A DNA stretch of 6,814 nt from Methylococcaceae bacterium (GTDB lineage: Bacteria > Pseudomonadota > Gammaproteobacteria > Methylococcales > Methylomonadaceae), in NCBI GenBank assembly GCA_030699345.1, contig JAUYMX010000444.1, positions 1 through 6,814 of the forward strand, read 5' to 3'. Every line of letters begins with the position of its first letter. Position 1 is the stretch's first letter. Both the position numbers and the translations under genes were made by a program. The notes beneath the pieces are model-generated. The model did no database searches. It had not been told where the DNA came from and worked only from the letters and a program-made list of their open reading frames with translations. Shown here in pieces: positions 1 through 5,076 of this stretch.

Positions 1-1062
1 GGCTACTTGTCACCGTACTTCATCAACAAACAAGACAACATGAGCGTCGAACTCGACAATCCGTTGATCCTGATTTACGACAAGAAAATCTCCAACATAC
101 GTGAATTATTACCAGTTCTGGAAGCCGTTGCTAAGTCTGGCCGTCCATTACTGATTATTGCTGAAGATGTTGAAGGCGAAGCCTTAGCAACTTTGGTTGT
201 TAATACTATCCGCGGTATCGTTAAAGTGGCAGCTGTTAAGGCACCTGGTTTTGGTGATCGTCGTAAAGCGATCCTGGAAGACATCGCGGTATTAACTGGC
301 AGCACCGTTATTGCCGAAGAAGTTGGCTTAAGCTTAGAAAAAGCTGAGTTGGCGCAATTAGGTACTGCAAAACGCGTTCAAATCACTAAAGAAAACACCA
401 CTCTTATTGATGGTGCAGGTTCTGAAGAGCAAATCAAAAGCCGTGTTGCCCAAATTCGCGCACAAGCTGATGAAGCAACTTCTGACTACGATAAAGAAAA
501 ACTGCAAGAACGTTTGGCCAAATTGGCTGGCGGTGTTGCCGTAATCAAAGTTGGCGCGGCGACTGAAATTGAAATGAAAGAAAAGAAAGCTCGCGTTGAA
601 GATGCTCTGCATTCAACTCGCGCTGCGGTTGAAGAAGGCGTAGTTGCTGGCGGTGGTACCGCTTTGGTTCGCGCCTTGTCGGCCTTGGTAGGATTGGAAG
701 GTATCAATCATGACCAAACTGTTGGTATCAATATCTTGCGTCGTGCCATCGAAGAGCCTCTGCGTCAAATCGTTGCAAATGCGGGTGACGAGCCTTCAGT
801 AGTATTCAACGAAGTAGTTAAAGGTACTGGCAACTACGGTTACAACGCTGCAACTGGCGTTTACGGCGACATGATCGAATTCGGTATTCTTGATCCTGCC
901 AAAGTAACTCGTACTGCATTGCAAAACGCAGCGTCAGTTGCCGGTTTATTACTGACTACTGAAGTGATGATTGCTGATGCACCAAGCGATGAAAAAGGCG
1001 CTGGCTTCTCTGATCCACACGGCGGTATGGGCGGCATGGGTGGAATGGGCGGCATGATGTAA
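1..1062 (+). CDS. groEL: Chaperonin GroEL (Hsp60), 3' part; 5' end outside the window
   Basis: This is the large subunit of the cytoplasmic GroEL-GroES chaperonin, whose ATP-driven double-ring cage folds client proteins. The frame is open from base 1 (G-Y-L-S-P-Y-F), so the gene enters from the left and its start is not visible. The 353 codons match E. coli GroEL from about residue 198 to the end: rest of the apical domain (LLIIAEDVEGEAL, VAAVKAPGFGDRRK), the intermediate domain and the C-terminal equatorial domain. With no apparent gaps to that point, the Asp at window residue 201 (VEDALH) falls on E. coli Asp398, the ATP-hydrolysis residue, followed by the EEGVVAGGG loop. The protein ends in the usual GGM-repeat tail, four GGM units plus Met, at 1021-1059. 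No internal stop or odd residue is seen. groES is expected upstream but not visible. A strong terminator follows 32 bp after the stop. Confidence 0.98.
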   Translation, partial: GYLSPYFINKQDNMSVELDNPLILIYDKKISNIRELLPVLEAVAKSGRPLLIIAEDVEGEALATLVVNTIRGIVKVAAVKAPGFGDRRKAILEDIAVLTGSTVIAEEVGLSLEKAELAQLGTAKRVQITKENTTLIDGAGSEEQIKSRVAQIRAQADEATSDYDKEKLQERLAKLAGGVAVIKVGAATEIEMKEKKARVEDALHSTRAAVEEGVVAGGGTALVRALSALVGLEGINHDQTVGINILRRAIEEPLRQIVANAGDEPSVVFNEVVKGTGNYGYNAATGVYGDMIEFGILDPAKVTRTALQNAASVAGLLLTTEVMIADAPSDEKGAGFSDPHGGMGGMGGMGGMM

Positions 1063-1094
1063 TCATGCAGCCTTAAAGCTCAGTTGCTTTAAGC

Positions 1095-1133
1095 AAAAAG
1101 CCCCGGTTGTTGAAAAACAACCGGGGCTTTTTT
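1095..1133. terminator. Rho-independent terminator after groEL, probably bidirectional
   Basis: A perfect 17-bp stem (1095-1111 with 1116-1132) encloses a GAAA tetraloop. Its core is AGCCCCGGTTGTT. On the + strand it ends in six T's, and on the - strand five T's follow the same stem. It can therefore end groEL from the left and ubiX transcripts from the right, as expected between convergent genes. Confidence 0.93.
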
Positions 1134-1149
1134 ATGCGCAATTCTTAGT

Positions 1150-1187
1150 GGGAGCGATGCCTACGCCGCGACATGGGCATCGCTCCC
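1150..1187. repeat. Perfect 12-bp palindrome, REP-like; possible second terminator
   Basis: GGGAGCGATGCC (1150-1161) is exactly inverted as GGCATCGCTCCC (1176-1187) around a 14-nt loop. On the + strand it is followed by four C's and then seven T's (1192-1198), so it could back up the groEL terminator. The T run overlaps the ubiX stop codon. The GGGAGCG...CGCTCCC style resembles dispersed extragenic palindromes in gammaproteobacterial genomes. That family link is from memory, and no second copy is in this window. Confidence 0.7.
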
Positions 1188-1196
1188 CCCCTTTTT

Positions 1197-1790
1197 TTAC
1201 AGCCCTTCCCAAGGCGTATACAAGCCGTCCACATTAACGCCAAACATATCCAACACCCGGCCAACGGTCTCATTGACCATGCCCATCATCGAATCGGATT
1301 TGCTGTAAAACGCCGGCATTGGCGGAAACATAACCCCCCCCATTTCGGTTACGCTGAGCATATTTTTAATATGTACCAAGTTTAACGGCGTTTCTCTCGG
1401 CATAACGACCAAGCGTCGACGTTCTTTCAAGACCACATCGGCAGAACGGGAAATTAAATTATCCCCAAAACCATGTGCGACCGCAGATAGCGTTTTCATC
1501 GAACAAGGCGCGATAATCATGCCCTCAGTTTTAAAGCCGCCGCTGGAAATGCTTGCAGCAATATCGTTAACACCATGTGTCACATCCGCCAGCGCCGCTA
1601 GATCAGAGCGCTTCATGTCCATTTCGTGTTTTAAGTTAACGACGCCCGCTGAAGAAATCACCAAATGCGTTTCCCATTCCGGTTGAGCCTGTAAAACTTG
1701 CAGCATTCTTACTGCGTACACCGCGCCGGTCGCGCCGGTTACACCAATAATCAGACGTTTTTTCTTAAGCTCTTCAGAGGAATTGTTCAT
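1197..1790 (-). CDS. ubiX: Flavin prenyltransferase UbiX
   Basis: UbiX-family enzymes join a dimethylallyl group to reduced FMN, making the prenylated flavin used by UbiD-type decarboxylases, in most proteobacteria for ubiquinone synthesis. The 197-residue product has the family's flavodoxin-like N-terminal loop (GVTGATGAVYAVR, residues 16-28), then SSGGFKTEGMIIAPCSMKTL (82-101), the nucleotide/phosphate-binding ISRSADVVLKERRRLVVMPRETPL segment (113-136, here shown only in part by its ends), and PPMPAFY (156-162), which supplies the conserved Tyr. Length is normal for the family. I chose the ATG at 1790 because it gives the usual short N-terminus. An in-frame ATG at 1832 would add 14 residues and overlap pip by 38 bp. 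No clear Shine-Dalgarno precedes 1790. It lies 4 bp after the pip stop, which suggests cotranscription and perhaps translational coupling. No ubiD is in the window. Confidence 0.94.
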   Translation of the reverse strand: MNNSSEELKKKRLIIGVTGATGAVYAVRMLQVLQAQPEWETHLVISSAGVVNLKHEMDMKRSDLAALADVTHGVNDIAASISSGGFKTEGMIIAPCSMKTLSAVAHGFGDNLISRSADVVLKERRRLVVMPRETPLNLVHIKNMLSVTEMGGVMFPPMPAFYSKSDSMMGMVNETVGRVLDMFGVNVDGLYTPWEGL

Positions 1791-1794
1791 TTTT

Positions 1795-2751
1795 TTAAAC
1801 AGAAAGTCTATTAACCATCGTATCCGTGGCATTCACCAAGGCATCAATCATCTCGTCACCTTGAGCAATATGCCCTGCAGTTGCCAAAACAACAAATTCT
1901 GCATTCGGCAATGTTTTATGCAAACTAAAGCCAGCTTCCATAGGGCAGACCAAATCTTGTCGACCGTGAATGATGATGGCAGGGAGGTTGGATAGATGAT
2001 TGCTGTTATTCAGAATTTGGTTTTCGGCGATAAAGTACCCATGCTTGGCAAAATGCAATTCCATGCGGACTTGTTTGATCATGTCTTCAGATACAGATTC
2101 ATCTGCCAAGTTGCCTGCCTGATAAGCGTTACCCAAGGCCACTTGCGCGCCCCAGGCCATCCAGGCATTAGCTGCGCGCTGTTGCAGCGCAATATCATCA
2201 TGCCAAACTGCCGCACATAATCCGGACAGTAAATTTTCACGCCAGTTTACTGGAATACTTTCAACCAACTGCTGCCATAACTCAGGATAAATCAGCCCGG
2301 CACCATTACCCAGAAACCAATTCATATCCTGTTGCCGGGCCAAAAAGGTGCCGCGCAGAATCATAGCCAACACGTTGTCTTGATGTTTCTGGGCATACAA
2401 CAAAGCCAGCGCTGCGCCCCAGGAGCCGCCAAATAACAGCCATTGTTTGATGGCTAGCTGTTCGCGAATGCGCTCCATATCATCAAGCAAATCCTGCGTG
2501 GTGTTATGTTCCAGTTCACCAAAAGGCAACGACTTTCCGCAGCCGCGTTGGTCAAATAAAATAATGTGATAGTGCTCGGGATTAAAAAACCGCCGATGAT
2601 CGGGTTTGGTGCCGGAGCACGGCCCGCCATGTAAAAAAATGACCGGAATGCCGTCAGGATTGCCGCTTTGCTCAACATAAACCAAATGTTGGCTGCCGGT
2701 TTCCAGCATAAAGGTGTGGAAGGGAGCGATTTCAGGGTAAAGGGTTTTCAT
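1795..2751 (-). CDS. pip: Proline iminopeptidase-like alpha/beta hydrolase (peptidase S33)
   Basis: This is a 318-residue cytoplasmic alpha/beta hydrolase of the prolyl aminopeptidase family, which removes N-terminal proline from peptides. Family landmarks are in order: the oxyanion-hole motif HGGP (41-44), FDQRGCGKS (66-74), the nucleophile elbow GGSWGA with Ser110, and the rest of the triad, Asp266 (HGRQDLVCP) and His294 (ATAGHIAQGD). Length and start (MKTLYPEI) are typical. Two oddities stand out. The usual HGGPGGG or HGGPGAG is HGGPCSG here. In the cap domain the common W-E-G motif, whose Glu (204 in Serratia/Xanthomonas enzymes) helps bind the substrate amine, reads A-W-G-A (199-202). 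The second amine-binding Glu is present (RMELHF, Glu231). A hydrolase with altered amine specificity is thus possible. ubiX follows 4 bp downstream. No clear ribosome-binding site is seen. Confidence 0.9.
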   Translation of the reverse strand: MKTLYPEIAPFHTFMLETGSQHLVYVEQSGNPDGIPVIFLHGGPCSGTKPDHRRFFNPEHYHIILFDQRGCGKSLPFGELEHNTTQDLLDDMERIREQLAIKQWLLFGGSWGAALALLYAQKHQDNVLAMILRGTFLARQQDMNWFLGNGAGLIYPELWQQLVESIPVNWRENLLSGLCAAVWHDDIALQQRAANAWMAWGAQVALGNAYQAGNLADESVSEDMIKQVRMELHFAKHGYFIAENQILNNSNHLSNLPAIIIHGRQDLVCPMEAGFSLHKTLPNAEFVVLATAGHIAQGDEMIDALVNATDTMVNRLSV

Positions 2752-2765
2752 TGGTATAAATGGAT

Positions 2766-2779
2766 AGGGTTTAAACCCT
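2766..2779. promoter_or_regulatory. 14-bp perfect palindrome upstream of pip, possible operator
   Basis: AGGGTTTAAACCCT is self-complementary over all 14 bases and ends 14 bp before the pip start codon. Its position in the expected leader or promoter of pip-ubiX suits a dimeric regulator, but I recognise no family and no clear promoter hexamers beside it. Chance or part of the neighbouring repeat is possible. Confidence 0.3.
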
Positions 2780-2795
2780 TAGTTTCTCAGTGACT

Positions 2796-2884
2796 TAGGC
2801 TGGATGGAGAGGCGGTAGCCGAAATCCAGCACTTAAGGTATTTAGAGGCGCATGCTGGGTTTCGCGGTGCTCTACCCCAGCCTA
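2796..2884. repeat. Dispersed palindromic repeat, copy A
   Basis: An 89-bp element fills most of the gap between pip and the DUF2442 gene. Its ends are inverted (TAGGCTGG at 2796-2803, CCAGCCTA at 2877-2884). Each half can also fold alone: GCTGGAT (2799-2805) with ATCCAGC (2824-2830), and GCTGGG (2854-2859) with CCCAGC (2876-2881). Positions 2851-2877 match copy B at 4038-4064 in 26 of 27 bases, same orientation; shared core TTTCGCGGTGCTCTACC. It looks like a dispersed extragenic element and has no coding potential. Confidence 0.8.
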
Positions 2885-2892
2885 TGTGCTAA

Positions 2893-3138
2893 TTATGCAG
2901 CGTTCTGTTGCATATTTAACTGCAGCATACTTTCTATGCTTAACTGATAATCCAGCGTGGGCCACTCGATGCCAGTGCCATGGCATATAAAAATATAATT
3001 TGAAACTTCCTTTACTGGTGCATTTTGTAATTCTTTATACCACGCCATTGGTGTTGATATTAGTCGGTTGTCTTCAAGCTCGACGTGTAAATACCGGTCA
3101 TCAAAATGCACAGATTTACCTTTGATTAAAATACTCAT
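2893..3138 (-). CDS. DUF2442 family protein
   Basis: This small 81-residue protein fits the DUF2442 family. It has the N-terminal beta-rich part (VHFDDRYLHVELEDNRLISTP), the PMAWYKEL segment and the near-terminal G-T-G-I-E-W-P-LD-Y-LSIESML motif, all typical of the family. Molecular function is not established; members are often encoded next to DUF4160 genes and are sometimes suggested to form toxin-antitoxin-like pairs. The ATG at 3138 is chosen because GAGAGG lies 7 nt upstream and translation from it begins directly with the domain. A start at 3177 would add 13 unconserved residues. The gene overlaps the end of the DUF4160 gene by 23 bp, which suggests translational coupling. There is no signal peptide or membrane segment. 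Confidence 0.85.
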   Translation of the reverse strand: MSILIKGKSVHFDDRYLHVELEDNRLISTPMAWYKELQNAPVKEVSNYIFICHGTGIEWPTLDYQLSIESMLQLNMQQNAA

Positions 3139-3349
3139 CCCATTGCCTCTCAAATTCATCTTTGTGTAATTCAACAATTTTTAACGCCATTTTAAGATCT
3201 TTTGGCTTCATGTGGCTTTTTATAACATGAATTTGCAACAGCTCAATCTTTGCGAACTCATCACCCTTTGATACATGAATATGTTTGGGTTCATGCTCAT
3301 TGGCGTAGAAAAAGAACTTAAAGCCATTTATCAGCAATAACGTAGGCAT
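3116..3349 (-). CDS. DUF4160 family protein
   Basis: The 77-residue protein has the DUF4160 signature: MPTLLLINGFKFFFY at the N-terminus, then NEHEPKHIHVSKGDEFAKIEL (residues about 18-38, with the invariant P-HIHV) and a C-terminal helix ending ERQWDEYF. It is full length for the family. Biochemical role is unknown; the paired His residues of HIHV might bind metal or act in catalysis, but that is a guess. It is the first gene of an overlapping pair with DUF2442, inside an islet that also holds the yefM-yoeB remnant, so a toxin-antitoxin-like role is plausible but unproved. No Shine-Dalgarno is visible before the ATG; the leader is very A/T-rich. Confidence 0.85.
   Translation of the reverse strand: MPTLLLINGFKFFFYANEHEPKHIHVSKGDEFAKIELLQIHVIKSHMKPKDLKMALKIVELHKDEFERQWDEYFNQR
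3146..3151 (-). promoter_or_regulatory. Ribosome-binding site that fixes the DUF2442 start
   Basis: GAGAGG on the minus strand lies 7 nt before the ATG at 3138, inside the end of the DUF4160 reading frame. It is the only good Shine-Dalgarno near the candidate starts and favours 3138 over 3177. Confidence 0.65.
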
Positions 3350-3385
3350 TTATTTTTTTGAAAATATAAGGAAACTCAGCGATAA

Positions 3386-3414
3386 AGTATGAACTTGATG
3401 ACCTTGGCGGTCAA
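3386..3414 (-). promoter_or_regulatory. Candidate promoter for the DUF4160-DUF2442 pair
   Basis: On the minus strand TTGACC (3414-3409, 5 of 6 to the -35 consensus) is followed after 17 bp by CATACT (3391-3386, 4 of 6 to the -10 consensus). This leaves a leader of about 30 nt to the ATG at 3349. It is judged by eye only. Confidence 0.35.
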
Positions 3415-3465
3415 TTTTGACACAGACATCAAATAACAGGCGTTATGCCCTCTTAATATGATGAT

Positions 3466-3588
3466 TCAGGTTTCATAGTGATAACGGCAGGCAATGATGG
3501 TTAAGTGCTGATCATTCACTGCGTAAATTAGCCGATTGGATTCGTCAATTCGTCGAGACCAAAAGCCCGATAAGCTTTCCCTTAGTGC
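3466..3588 (-). pseudogene. yoeB: YoeB toxin remnant, C-terminal half only
   Basis: On the minus strand 3588-3466 reads A-L-R-E-S-L-S-G-F-W-S-R-R-I, then SNRLIYAV and ACRYHYET before a TGA. This is the C-terminal part of a YoeB-type mRNA interferase, about residues 47-84 of the E. coli protein plus two. YoeB cuts mRNA in the ribosomal A site. Of its catalytic residues, Arg65 (the R of SNRLIYAV) and the terminal His83-Tyr84 are kept. The Glu46 position reads Asp, in sequence that may come from the antitoxin. The first ~46 codons, including the start, are missing, and the reading frame runs into a stop just upstream near 3606. It cannot give active toxin as read. It abuts the broken antitoxin, which suggests one deletion joined the two genes. 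Confidence 0.8.
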
Positions 3589-3596
3589 GTCCAGGC

Positions 3597-3825
3597 TAAC
3601 TGTCTTTTACTGTTACCGGTTTTATATTGCTCTATAGATTGGGCCAGATGGGCCGCATTGGCTGGGGATTTTAGTTTCCATTAGGCTGTTGTAATAGTCC
3701 ATGGGCATAACCACCGCATTGCCAGCATCGCGACGAGTAATGACAGTGCAATCGGCATCATTCACCACGCTATCCAACACTGATTTCAAACTGTTTCTTG
3801 CTTGAGTAAAAGAAATTATACGCAT
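3597..3825 (-). pseudogene. yefM: YefM/Phd-family antitoxin, frameshifted
   Basis: YefM antitoxins bind DNA through the N-terminal fold and neutralise YoeB with a C-terminal helix. From the ATG at 3825 the sequence MRIISFTQARNSLKSVLD...NAVVMPMDYYNSLMET is a normal N-terminal domain. The frame then breaks near 3673: the open frame ends at 3622 after an unrelated tail (KIPSQCGPSG...), while the frame one base over, from 3671 to 3597, reads KSPANAAHLAQSIEQYK..., the usual C-terminus. The family's E-T-x-Y-L-L-K/R-S-P-A-N suggests that four residues (about 11 bp) are gone. A 67-residue truncated protein with the DNA-binding half could still be made. A GTG at 3828 just before the ATG is less likely as start. 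The yoeB remnant lies directly downstream. Confidence 0.85.
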
Positions 3826-3850
3826 CACACATCTCTTATGTACTTGAAGT

Positions 3851-3879
3851 GGTAAAGGTCTACGGTAAAAAGCGTTACC
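3851..3879. promoter_or_regulatory. GGTAA repeats upstream of yefM, possible operator
   Basis: GGTAA occurs at 3851-3855 and 3864-3868 and is inverted as TTACC at 3875-3879, giving a GGTAA-N6-TTACC dyad about 40-55 bp before the yefM start. YefM-family antitoxins autoregulate through upstream palindromes, so this is a reasonable operator candidate. However, it lacks the TGTACA core known from E. coli yefM. Confidence 0.3.
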
Positions 3880-3905
3880 ATTAAGTTAACCAAAATCCAT
3901 ACACT

Positions 3906-3976
3906 TGTAGGTGCGAATTTATTCGCACAACTGGCTAATCATTGCTTCGCAATGTGCGAATAAATTCGCACCTACA
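3906..3976. repeat. Compound palindrome with 24-bp perfect arms
   Basis: The arm TGTAGGTGCGAATTTATTCG... (3906-3929) is repeated exactly inverted at 3953-3976. Each arm is itself a palindrome, GTGCGAAT-N2-ATTCGCAC (3911-3928 and 3954-3971). The spacer carries a third small hairpin, ATTGC-ttc-GCAAT (3941-3953). It could form a cruciform or an extended hairpin in RNA. This fits REP/BIME-type dispersed elements, which RAYT-family transposases are thought to spread; no transposase gene is present here. Confidence 0.85.
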
Positions 3977-4000
3977 TCTTAATTTAATGGCAGTGCAGTA

Positions 4001-4070
4001 TAGGCTGGGTACGACTTGCATGGATGCAGGAGAGCTCCATGTTGGGTTTCGCGGTGCTCTACCCAACCTA
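4001..4070. repeat. Dispersed palindromic repeat, copy B
   Basis: This 70-bp element starts TAGGCTGGGT (4001-4010) and ends ACCCAACCTA (4061-4070), inverted with one mismatch. Inside, CATGGA (4019-4024) pairs with TCCATG (4036-4041). Its right part, 4038-4064, matches copy A (2851-2877) in 26 of 27 bases and both copies open with TAGGCTGG; the centres differ. Together they bracket the DUF2442-DUF4160-yoeB-yefM islet. Confidence 0.8.
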
Positions 4071-4113
4071 CACGGGCTCAATGATCTAAGGATTTAGCTG
4101 TTTTTTCAGGCAC

Positions 4114-4145
4114 AAAAAAAGGAGGGGTTTGACGCCCTCCTTTTT
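4114..4145 (-). terminator. Rho-independent terminator of the outer-membrane protein gene
   Basis: Read on the minus strand, an 11-bp stem (4145-4135 with 4126-4116, core AAGGAGGG/CCCTCCTT) with an 8-nt loop ends in a run of seven T's. It lies 24 bp after the stop at 4170. The + strand also has five T's after the stem, so weak termination from the other side is possible. Confidence 0.9.
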
Positions 4146-4169
4146 ATTGGTTTGGTTAAGTATTTAAAC

Positions 4170-5072
4170 TTAGAACTTGAAACCTAAAGAACCGCCTAAT
4201 GTGAAGCCATCGGTGTCTACGCCGTCGACATCATCAAAAGTGTGGTGATAACGGCCGTCTGCACCAATTACGATGCCTCTGAATAATTCATACTCTGCAC
4301 CAGCGCCGAATTGCATGCCGGTGTTCAAAACGGTAACTGCATCAGATGGAGGGCTGATAATGTTGATGTCTAAACCAACTGGAATCAACCATGGTCTAAA
4401 TTTGCTACCATGCAAAAATTTGACTTTTGGAGAGGCGTTAATTCTTAGTTGATTAACGGATACGGATTTTTGCAGGTTTGTAGTGCTTCCAAGAGCTGCT
4501 GTAGTAATGACATTGTCAAGGCCGCTATCTTTTCTATTGCCTAATTCAGCATATTCAACGCCAAACTCAATGCCGAATGAAGTGTTCTTCATTAATCCGA
4601 ATAGATCGTTGTTCACGTTGAAATCAATCGCGCCGCCATAATAGAAGGCGTCACTATCAGTTGGGCTGGTTAATATATCTTGTCCGATTCCAGAGCCACC
4701 TAAACCAGCTGCTGAGCCACGATTATCGTTGAAATGCATCCAACCGCCACGAACAGCGAACAAATGGTCTTTCGCTGCTTCAACAGGCTTGGCTTTAACT
4801 GATTGCGCCCACTCATCCAATTCTTGGACTTTAGCGGCTTCAGCAGAAGGGCGGTTTTGTGAGGCTCTTAAGCTGCTTAATTCAGCTTGCATAGCTTGTA
4901 ATTGCGCTTCTAAGGCATCAACACGGCTGTTGGTTGATGGTGCTGCTGCGTAGCCTTCATTAGCAGGCGCTTTAGCTTTGGTTTTAGCCAAAGCTTGTGG
5001 AGATGCTAATGCACCTACTATTGCTACAGTTGCGGTAGCGATAACGCCCCATTGCATATTAGTTTTTTTCAT
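4170..5072 (-). CDS. Outer-membrane beta-barrel protein with N-terminal coiled coil
   Basis: I recognise an outer-membrane barrel protein but no named family. The 300-residue precursor starts MKKTNMQWG, with a hydrophobic stretch (10-24) and a likely signal peptidase I site after A-L-A29. Then comes an Ala/Pro/Lys-rich linker and a short coiled coil from about 50 to 72: Val51, Leu54, Leu58, Met61, Leu65 and Leu68 follow a 3-4-3-4-3 spacing. From about 102 to the end, alternating hydrophobic strands (HLFAVRGGWMHF, SFGIEFGVEYAEL, MQFGAGAEYEL, GIVIGADGRYHH) suggest an eight-strand-type barrel, closing in ...GFKF with the terminal Phe needed for Bam-mediated assembly. The coiled coil could trimerise it or span the periplasm. 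GGAGG 4 nt before the ATG fixes the start. It appears monocistronic, with its own terminator and a perfect FNR-like site upstream. Substrate or function is unknown. Confidence 0.85.
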   Translation of the reverse strand: MKKTNMQWGVIATATVAIVGALASPQALAKTKAKAPANEGYAAAPSTNSRVDALEAQLQAMQAELSSLRASQNRPSAEAAKVQELDEWAQSVKAKPVEAAKDHLFAVRGGWMHFNDNRGSAAGLGGSGIGQDILTSPTDSDAFYYGGAIDFNVNNDLFGLMKNTSFGIEFGVEYAELGNRKDSGLDNVITTAALGSTTNLQKSVSVNQLRINASPKVKFLHGSKFRPWLIPVGLDINIISPPSDAVTVLNTGMQFGAGAEYELFRGIVIGADGRYHHTFDDVDGVDTDGFTLGGSLGFKF

Positions 5073-5076
5073 ATTG

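Larger units (their letters stand above)
3826..4169. other. Gene-free stretch between yefM remnant and outer-membrane gene
   Basis: These 344 bases hold no credible gene. In order they contain GGTAA-type short repeats before yefM (3851-3879), the 24-bp-arm compound palindrome (3906-3976), repeat copy B (4001-4070) and the terminator of the outer-membrane protein gene (4114-4145). The remaining bases show nothing I can name. Confidence 0.75.

Noticed and set aside
7..9. TTG near the left edge as a groEL start codon.
   Set aside because: The frame is already open and matches GroEL from base 1; this is an internal Leu codon of a gene entering from outside.
1173..1385. Plus-strand 70-codon frame opposite ubiX.
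   Set aside because: It is antisense to a clearly conserved gene and begins inside a palindrome; no domain is visible.
1791..1832. Upstream ATG at 1832 as the ubiX start.
   Set aside because: It would add 14 unconserved residues and overlap pip by 38 bp; the start at 1790 gives the usual family N-terminus. Not excluded, since neither has a good Shine-Dalgarno.
3139..3177. Upstream start at 3177 for the DUF2442 protein.
   Set aside because: The added residues are not part of the domain, and a good Shine-Dalgarno sits right before the ATG at 3138.
3350..3465. A further small gene between DUF4160 and the yoeB remnant.
   Set aside because: No convincing frame or domain was found; apart from a candidate promoter the stretch shows nothing.
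3906..4070. Closely spaced repeats as a CRISPR array.
   Set aside because: The units are inverted rather than direct, differ from each other, and lack regular unique spacers; no cas gene is present.
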